Origin: Antricoccus suffuscus
GTDB taxonomy: Bacteria > Actinomycetota > Actinomycetes > Mycobacteriales > Antricoccaceae
DNA: 64,000 bases
Assembly (NCBI RefSeq): GCF_003003235.1
Contig: NZ_PVUE01000004.1
Location: forward strand, 124,001 to 188,000
Direction of reading: 5' to 3'
The position numbers and the translations under genes were made by a program. Positions within the stretch are counted from its first letter, which is position 1; each line of letters starts with the position of its first letter. A model generated the notes under the pieces. That model saw nothing but the letters and a program-made list of their open reading frames with translations, did not search any database and had not been told where the DNA came from. Shown one piece after another: positions 58,225 to 64,000 of this stretch.

Positions 58225-60369
58225 ATGCCTCTACTTGATGTCTCAGGCTTCAGAGTCACGGCAGTCGGGATAGACGCGTCCGTCGACCTCGTCGACAACG
58301 TCTCGTTCAGTGTCGAGCGGGGGGAGACGCTCTGCATCGTCGGCGAGTCTGGCAGCGGCAAGACTGTGACGGCATTGTCGCTGATGCGTCTTCTGGAGTT
58401 CACCTCATCGGTCGAGCTGTCTGGCGAGGCCCGCTTTGACGGCTTTGATCTCGTCGGGGCGAGCCGACGTGAAATGTCACAGATTCGCGGCCGCAGAGTG
58501 TCGATGATCTTCCAAGAGTGCATGGAGGCGCTCAACCCGACCAAGCGTATTGGACCGCAACTCGTGGAAGCTGCTCACGGAATGCAAGAGTCCCGCGCTA
58601 GAGAGAAAGCGGCCGACCTTTTGGCCCAGGTCGGAATATCAGACCCCGAAAGCTGCCTGGGCATGTACCCACACCAGCTCTCTGGGGGCATGCAACAGCG
58701 CGCGATGATCGCGATGTCGCTTATGTGTGATCCCGAACTCTTGATCGCAGACGAACCGACGACCGCGCTTGACGTCACGATCCAGGCCGAGATCCTGACG
58801 TTGCTTTTAAATTTGCAGCGTGAGCGCAACATGGCAATCATTCTGATCACTCACGACATGGGGATTGCGGCAGAAGTCGCAGACAAGATTGCAGTGATGT
58901 ACGCCGGCCGTCTGGTCGAAGAGGGCGCTTGTCAACAGATGCTGTTGGCGCCGAAGCACCCGTACACGAAAGCTTTGCTCGACTGCATTCCGCGTCCGGG
59001 TCGGGTCGGTCGAGGCGACCTGATGACGATTCCTGGATTCGTACCGTCGCCGGCCGAGCAACTCGGCGGATGCAGATACGCCGACAGGTGCGCGTTCGTA
59101 ACGGAGGAGTGTACAGGGACTGAGCCCCAGCTCGCAGTTACATCTGGCGCACCAACGGGCCGGTCTGGGGCCACAAACCCCGAGACGCGTATGCGGCGAG
59201 TCGCCTGCTGGAACCCTCTTGCAATAGACAACGCAAGCATGGCGCGGTTGGCGGCCGACGTGACAAGCGAAGCCCCGGACAACCGGCGCAGAGTCGGAGA
59301 ACCAACTCGACCTGGCTACCTGGCGCTCGGTAGCGTTTCCAAGGTCTACGCCGGCAACGCCCGTAGCGAGTCGATGAAGTCGAACTCCACGGCTGGTCTG
59401 AGCGCAGTCCGAGCGGTCGATGACGTCAGTTTTACCTTCAGGCGTGGTGAATTCTTCTGTTTGGTAGGCGAAAGCGGGTCCGGCAAGACAACGCTGGGCA
59501 GACTGATTTCGCGCCTCGAGCCGGTCACGACCGGTACTCTGACTCTCGACGGCGCCGACGTGACGCATTTACGTGGCCGTTCGGCGGACCGCAACTTCCG
59601 GCGTCACGTACAGGTCATATTTCAGGACCCGAACGGCTCGCTCGATCCTCGTCAAACCGTTGGCCAGGCACTGGCCGAACCGCTCAAGTCGCTCGTGAAG
59701 CTTAGTACCTCCGATCGGACAGACCGCATCAATCAACTGCTCGACGAGGTGAACCTACCTAGGTCTTACGTTCACAAGAGGCCTTCGGAGCTTTCCGGCG
59801 GGCAACGTCAGCGTGTGGCGATAGCCCGGGCGGTTGCGACCTCGCCGAAGCTGATAGTTGCGGATGAGCCGACATCGGCGTTGGACGTGTCCGTACAAGG
59901 CCAGATCGTCAACTTGCTCAGACGGCTGCAGGCCGAGCACGAACTTACATACCTATTCATTACACACAATCTGAGCCTCGTGCTCTCGGTTGCCGACAGG
60001 ATTGGGGTCATGTACCTCGGCACCATCGTCGAAATCGCCTCCGCGGAGGCACTTATTGCGGGCCCAGCGCACCCATATACGCAGATGCTCCTCGCCGCGA
60101 ACCCGGATCCTCACAATCCGAGATCCAGAGACGAGCGATCTGCCGTAACGGTTGACGGTCTAGATACGGAAACGGCGAACGTAGATACGTCGATCGGCTG
60201 TAGCTTTCGAGACCGATGCCCGCGCCGCCAGAGCATCTGCGACACGGATAAGCCACCACTCGCGCCGATCAACGACGAGCAACGCACGGCATGCCACTTC
60301 CCACTTGTGGCCTCCAGACACCAGCCCACGCCATCTGCGTTGGTTAAGCAAGACGACTATTCCTATTAA
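58225..60369 (+). CDS. Fused dipeptide-type ABC transporter ATPase (DppD-DppF)
   Basis: A 714-residue protein with two complete ATPases. Half 1 (~1-330): Walker A GESGSGKTVTALS at ~42, signature LSGGMQQRAMIAMSL, Walker B LLIADEPTTALDV and the oligopeptide-type C-terminal Cys-rich end CRYADRCAFVTEEC. Half 2 (~375-714): Walker A GESGSGKTTLGRL at ~415, LSGGQRQRVAIARAV, LIVADEPTSALDV and CSFRDRCPRRQSIC. The Cys motifs resemble the Fe-S-like site of DppD/OppD and DppF/OppF. A fused pair is found in other actinobacterial importers. AAGGGA precedes the ATG. It feeds the two permeases downstream. Confidence 0.93.
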   Translation: MPLLDVSGFRVTAVGIDASVDLVDNVSFSVERGETLCIVGESGSGKTVTALSLMRLLEFTSSVELSGEARFDGFDLVGASRREMSQIRGRRVSMIFQECMEALNPTKRIGPQLVEAAHGMQESRAREKAADLLAQVGISDPESCLGMYPHQLSGGMQQRAMIAMSLMCDPELLIADEPTTALDVTIQAEILTLLLNLQRERNMAIILITHDMGIAAEVADKIAVMYAGRLVEEGACQQMLLAPKHPYTKALLDCIPRPGRVGRGDLMTIPGFVPSPAEQLGGCRYADRCAFVTEECTGTEPQLAVTSGAPTGRSGATNPETRMRRVACWNPLAIDNASMARLAADVTSEAPDNRRRVGEPTRPGYLALGSVSKVYAGNARSESMKSNSTAGLSAVRAVDDVSFTFRRGEFFCLVGESGSGKTTLGRLISRLEPVTTGTLTLDGADVTHLRGRSADRNFRRHVQVIFQDPNGSLDPRQTVGQALAEPLKSLVKLSTSDRTDRINQLLDEVNLPRSYVHKRPSELSGGQRQRVAIARAVATSPKLIVADEPTSALDVSVQGQIVNLLRRLQAEHELTYLFITHNLSLVLSVADRIGVMYLGTIVEIASAEALIAGPAHPYTQMLLAANPDPHNPRSRDERSAVTVDGLDTETANVDTSIGCSFRDRCPRRQSICDTDKPPLAPINDEQRTACHFPLVASRHQPTPSALVKQDDYSY

Positions 60370-60386
60370 CAAAAGCGGGGTTTCAC

Positions 60387-62015
60387 GTGAAGATGCAACT
60401 ATCTAGGCTCTATAAGCGCCGTAGCCTTACTATCCGCAGATCCGCGGCAATTGCTGTCATCGCTTCGATCGCAATTACCGGCTGTAACGCGACTGGAGGT
60501 AGCGCAAACGACGCTCCCAGTTCACCGGTACAGGGCGGCGCCGTCGTCGCCGCGCTGTCCGGCGACCCGCAGACGCTCGATATGGCTCAGAACACCGGAT
60601 CACTGACAATCCGCGTGGCGATCAACATCTTTGAGCAACTCTTCGTGATCGACAAGAACTACCAGCCAGCGCCCATGCTTGCCAGTGGGTACGAGAAGTC
60701 CGCCGACGGCTTAACATACACCATCAAACTGCGATCGGATGTGAAGTTCCACAACGGCGATCGGATGACCGCAGGGGACGTGATCGCTAGCCTGAAACGC
60801 TGGCAACTTGTCTCTGCAGTAGGAAAGTCCGTGGCCAAGGATGTCGCCTCGATAGCCTCCACCGATCCGCAGGCGGTAACAATTACCCTCCACCAGCCTC
60901 GTTACTCCTTCATTGACGACCTGGCCGCGACAACACAACCGGCGATAATTGTCCCAGCCGCCGTAGCTGAAGAGGCAGGGACGTCCCCGATCGCCGACGA
61001 CAAGATAATCGGTACCGGGCCATACAAACTCAAGGAATATAAGCACGGCCAATCGGTCGTACTCGTGCGCTTCGACGGATACTCCAGTCGCGATGACACC
61101 TCAAGCGGCCTCGCCGGCGCCAAGAAGGCCTACATCGACACTATTGAGTTTCGATTTGTACCCGACCCAGCCCAACAGCTAAACGGGCTAAAGTCCGGCC
61201 AGTTTCAGTGGGCTCAATCAGTGAACGCTGACGAGTACGAGGCACTTAAGAACAGCCCGAATCTAAAAGCTCGCGTTGCCGACAGCGGCCTTGTTGCGAC
61301 TATTCTGATCAATCACTCTGCGGACAGCAGTTTCAGTGATCTCAAAGCACGACAGGCACTGAATATGGCGATCGATAAGAAGGCGATGGCTCAGGCGTCG
61401 TTCGGGCCAAAGGAGTTCTGGTCACCCCTCAGCGGGGCGCTGGTCTTCTCAGTCGACAAGCCAATGTACTCCCAAGCTGGTAAGGACATTTACGAGACCT
61501 TCGACCCAAAGAAGGCGAAGAAGTTGTTCGAGGCGGCGGGCGTTACAGCAAACAAGCCCATCCGGCTCGTGACGACCCAGACATATCCGAAGTACTACCA
61601 GATGGCGGTGGTGCTCCAGTCGCAATTGGAGAAGCTCGGACTCAAAACGGACATGCAAGTTTACGATTTCCCCACGATGATCTCGAAGATCTCCACCGAC
61701 TCGTCAAACTGGGACATTAGCTTCTCCGCGTATAACGGGACCGTCACCTCACCAAGTCAGGTCCTCCCACTGGCGCCCAACCGCCCCGGCGAGTTCCACT
61801 CGGGCGACCTAGACACGCTCAAGGCGAAATATCAGATATCGAAAGACCCGGCCGAGGCAAAGAAAATCGTCGACCAGATTCAGCAACTGGTGTGGGAGGA
61901 ACTGCCGGTAATCAGCGTCGCCCCCAACAAGGTATTCGATGTCTACTCCACCAGCCTTAAAGACGTTTCCACATTCACGCAGAGCATCTTCTGGAACTGC
62001 TACCTGGCCGCGTAA
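60387..62015 (+). CDS. ABC importer substrate-binding lipoprotein (SBP_bac_5)
   Basis: A 542-residue extracellular binding protein. The signal peptide ends in the lipobox AITGC with the lipid-modified Cys at 33. The SBP_bac_5 fold is shown by PQTLDMAQNTGSLTIRVAINIFEQL, LRSDVKFHNGDRMTAGDV and YSFIDDLAATT with FKLKEY-like GPYKLKEYKHGQSVVLVRF. The family carries peptides, nickel, opines and other small compounds; the ligand is unknown. Starts at GTG 60387 after GGGG, 17 bp from the ATPase stop. Val codon GTA here is often followed by A, G or T, unlike genes before 55.4 kb. Confidence 0.9.
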   Translation: MKMQLSRLYKRRSLTIRRSAAIAVIASIAITGCNATGGSANDAPSSPVQGGAVVAALSGDPQTLDMAQNTGSLTIRVAINIFEQLFVIDKNYQPAPMLASGYEKSADGLTYTIKLRSDVKFHNGDRMTAGDVIASLKRWQLVSAVGKSVAKDVASIASTDPQAVTITLHQPRYSFIDDLAATTQPAIIVPAAVAEEAGTSPIADDKIIGTGPYKLKEYKHGQSVVLVRFDGYSSRDDTSSGLAGAKKAYIDTIEFRFVPDPAQQLNGLKSGQFQWAQSVNADEYEALKNSPNLKARVADSGLVATILINHSADSSFSDLKARQALNMAIDKKAMAQASFGPKEFWSPLSGALVFSVDKPMYSQAGKDIYETFDPKKAKKLFEAAGVTANKPIRLVTTQTYPKYYQMAVVLQSQLEKLGLKTDMQVYDFPTMISKISTDSSNWDISFSAYNGTVTSPSQVLPLAPNRPGEFHSGDLDTLKAKYQISKDPAEAKKIVDQIQQLVWEELPVISVAPNKVFDVYSTSLKDVSTFTQSIFWNCYLAA

Positions 62016-62057
62016 CCGGGTCGCAAACCGATCACCTTCAGGAAGAGGAGTCGCTTC

Positions 62058-63002
62058 ATGGCACGTCTGCTCATACGACGCCTGCGCGACCTGGTCATTG
62101 TACTGATCTTGGTGGGCACGGCGATGTTCTTCATCATTCGGCTCGTCCCCGGGCAACCGGCGACAGCGATGCTTGGCCCCTACGCAACGCAAGACCAGAT
62201 CGACGCGCTGACCAAGGCAATGCATCTCGACGGACCGCTTATCCTGCAGTACTTCGGATGGATTACCAATGCGGCGACCGGCGACCTCGGCACGTCCATC
62301 ACGTTCTCACAACCGGTGACGAAGGTGATCATTGACCATGCGGTGCCGACAATTTTCATGGCCGTCGCCAGCACAATCATGAGCGTGGCGCTCGCTGTTC
62401 CGCTCGCGCTCAAAGCAGCAGCCAAGCCGCGCTCGCTCTGGGCCCGGCTACTTAGCCCGGTTACCGCCTTCGGGCTGGCCCTTCCGTCATTCTGGCTTGC
62501 GCTCATGCTGGTGCTGTTCTTAGGGGTCTTCGTCGAGATCTTCCCAGTGAGCGGATACGTCGACCTACTGAGTCATCCAATTGAAGGCTTGAGATACCTC
62601 GTGTTGCCGATCGTCGTTCTCATGTCCCATCAACTAGCACTGTTTGTAGCAACCCTTCGAGAGAGCATCTCAGGAGAACTCCTCAACCTCTATCTGCGCA
62701 CCGGACGCGCGAAGGGGGTGAAGGAACGCACGCTGCTCTATAGACACGTCCTGCCAAACGCGCTACTTCCCACCATCACAGTCGCCGGTGCCAGCTTCGG
62801 CCATCTACTGGGCGGTGCAATCGTACTTGAGATGGTCTTCGTCATACCGGGCTGGGGACTGACGTTGTACAACGGAATTCAGGCACGTGACTATCCACTC
62901 ATCCTCGGGCTGACTCTCACAATAGCGGTGCTGTTCGTCATCGTGAACTTGATCGCCGACCTGCTCTATATCGTCGCCGACCCTAAGGTGCGTGTGCGAT
63001 GA
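62058..63002 (+). CDS. ABC importer permease, DppB type
   Basis: A 314-residue permease with six membrane helices: the N-terminal helix VIVLILVGTAMFFIIRLVPG, the typical GDLGTSITFSQPV loop, and the EAA-type loop (LRTGRAKGVKERTLLYRHVLPNALLPTITVAG) at ~215-246. It dimerises with the DppC-type product. GGAAGAGG is near the ATG. Its stop overlaps the next start by 4 bases. Confidence 0.92.
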   Translation: MARLLIRRLRDLVIVLILVGTAMFFIIRLVPGQPATAMLGPYATQDQIDALTKAMHLDGPLILQYFGWITNAATGDLGTSITFSQPVTKVIIDHAVPTIFMAVASTIMSVALAVPLALKAAAKPRSLWARLLSPVTAFGLALPSFWLALMLVLFLGVFVEIFPVSGYVDLLSHPIEGLRYLVLPIVVLMSHQLALFVATLRESISGELLNLYLRTGRAKGVKERTLLYRHVLPNALLPTITVAGASFGHLLGGAIVLEMVFVIPGWGLTLYNGIQARDYPLILGLTLTIAVLFVIVNLIADLLYIVADPKVRVR

Positions 63003-63970
63003 GTAGCCAACTGGCGCTTGATACCACCGCCCTGTCAATACGCGACCCGAAAGTTGGCAAAGGGAAGTTTGCACGCCTCAGGTTGGGCCTGGCTGCCCTG
63101 TGGCGAAGGGATGCCCCAACGATCATTTGGGGCGCAATCTTCGTACTGATCTTATTGGTATCCGCGGTCGGCCCACTGCTGCTGCAGTCGTACAGCGCGA
63201 TCGATCCGTCAGCGCGATTGGCCGGTCCAAGAAGTGCGCATTGGCTTGGTACAGATGAATACGGGCGCGACATTCTTGCGCGGATCGTATACGCCGGACG
63301 TACCTCGCTTGGTATCGGCTTAGCCATCACCGGTATGGCACTCGTCCTAGGAACGTTCATCGGAACACTCACCGGCTTCTACGATCGCCTTTCGGGGCCA
63401 ATCATGCGGCTGATGGACGGGATCATGGCGTTTCCCGCAATCGTCCTTGCGATTGCGCTACTCATCGTCCTACGTTCGGGAGTGTGGGGAGAAATCATCG
63501 CGCTAGGCACAGTGTTTACGCCGCACATCGCGAGAGTGGTCCGCAGCAGAGTGCTCTCGTTGCGCGAGAAGGGCTACGTGGCCGCCGCGCGCTCTGCCGC
63601 GGTCAGTGGCCCGAGAATCTTACTGACGCACATCCTTCCGAATTCGGCATCAACCATATTGGTGCAAACCGTTTTCATCTATGCCTCGGCCCTGCTCGCT
63701 GACAGTTCGTTGAGCTTTCTCGGGCTAGGAGTCCAACCGCCGACGCCGACCTGGGGAAACATGGTTGGCGAGGCGCGAGCATTCATCACGATAGCGCCTA
63801 CTTTCATCGTATTCCCGGGCATCATGATCGTGCTGAGCGTCATGTCCCTGAACCTCCTCGGCGAGGGCATTCGCGGTCTGATCGACACGCGCGCTCGCGC
63901 GATTCTCGACCTCGAACGCAGTCGAAAGGACCGCCTGAGCCGCGCACGTAAGGCTGGTCGGCGGGGGTGA
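62999..63970 (+). CDS. ABC importer permease, DppC type
   Basis: A 323-residue permease. It has the N-terminal helix of OppC_N (IFVLILLVSAVGPLLLQSY), HWLGTDEYGRDILARIVYAGRTSL as the family hallmark, then the EAA loop VRSRVLSLREKGYVAAARSAAVSGPRILLTHILPN and LSFLGLGVQPPTPTWGNMVGEAR. It ends in a basic tail (RKDRLSRARKAGRR). The stop overlaps a possible next start (GTGA) at 63967. Confidence 0.92.
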   Translation: MSSQLALDTTALSIRDPKVGKGKFARLRLGLAALWRRDAPTIIWGAIFVLILLVSAVGPLLLQSYSAIDPSARLAGPRSAHWLGTDEYGRDILARIVYAGRTSLGIGLAITGMALVLGTFIGTLTGFYDRLSGPIMRLMDGIMAFPAIVLAIALLIVLRSGVWGEIIALGTVFTPHIARVVRSRVLSLREKGYVAAARSAAVSGPRILLTHILPNSASTILVQTVFIYASALLADSSLSFLGLGVQPPTPTWGNMVGEARAFITIAPTFIVFPGIMIVLSVMSLNLLGEGIRGLIDTRARAILDLERSRKDRLSRARKAGRRG

Positions 63971-64000
63971 GCTGGATCTACATCATTAGGTACACCGACC
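63967..64000 (+). CDS. Possible start of the next gene in the ABC operon
   Basis: A GTG at 63967 overlaps the permease TGA and opens a frame (MSWIYIIRYTD) to the window end, with GGCGGGG just before it. Only 11 codons are visible, so the product is unknown. Confidence 0.4.
   Translation, partial: MSWIYIIRYTD

Overview
The window is high-GC, densely coded DNA from an actinobacterium. The strongest clue is the block at 13.6-22.4 kb, which has the order fhaA-fhaB-pstP-rodA-pbpA-pknA-pknB found near the replication origin in most actinobacteria. An SAM-IV-type riboswitch, PPOX (F420/flavin) enzymes, an LCP protein and a sortase-type LPNTG surface protein fit the same group. I cannot name a genus from sequence alone.

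Layout. 0.2-1.2 kb: a GlxA/AraC-type regulator behind a nested inverted repeat. 1.3-6.7 kb: an operon of two paralogous ~820-residue multi-domain membrane proteins with a small membrane protein between them; I do not recognise the family. 6.7-12.5 kb: a metallo-beta-lactamase-fold hydrolase, a riboswitch-controlled cysteine-desulfurase-like enzyme, a PPOX protein, a crotonase, an alpha/beta hydrolase and an AbiEi/DUF559-type protein. 12.6-22.4 kb: a surface protein, then the overlapping cell-wall/division signalling operon. 22.6-34.6 kb: an Old Yellow Enzyme homologue, an aquaporin, a crotonase, a two-component system with an unknown partner, a WYL regulator with a VOC protein, Ogt, GNAT, LCP and a lipase-maturation-factor-like protein. 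34.7 kb: tRNA-Leu(CAG). 35-43.5 kb: an oxidoreductase, a CinA C-terminal-type protein, thiolase, and two nearly identical acyl-CoA ligases on either side of an MFS exporter. 43.7-55.4 kb: a GalT-like protein, an isocitrate-lyase-superfamily enzyme with its GntR regulator, hydantoinase A and B subunits with an N-carbamoylsarcosine-amidase-like hydrolase, DedA, and a double-length CaiB/BaiF CoA-transferase. 55.5-64 kb: a compositionally distinct segment with a class III aminotransferase, a TetR regulator and a dipeptide-type ABC importer.

Three things stand out. (1) A dispersed family of short tandem arrays (invariant core TCCGTCAC, period 21 or 22 bp, 17 copies at four places) sits directly after stop codons, and its reverse strand supplies the stop codon of two genes. 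(2) In the last segment the two divergent transcription units have near-identical promoter/operator layouts: TTGAC(G/T)-N17-TAAnnT followed by CGTAAC-N4-GTT(A/C)CG. This points to a TetR-controlled uptake and transamination regulon. (3) The left edge of that segment abuts what looks like the severed 3' end of a resident gene, and the use of the Val codon GTA changes there, which suggests acquired DNA.

The catabolic genes fit together. The hydantoinase subunits plus the carbamoyl-amide hydrolase suggest use of an N-methylhydantoin/creatinine-type compound. The acyl-CoA ligases, crotonases, thiolase and CoA-transferase suggest breakdown of organic acids.
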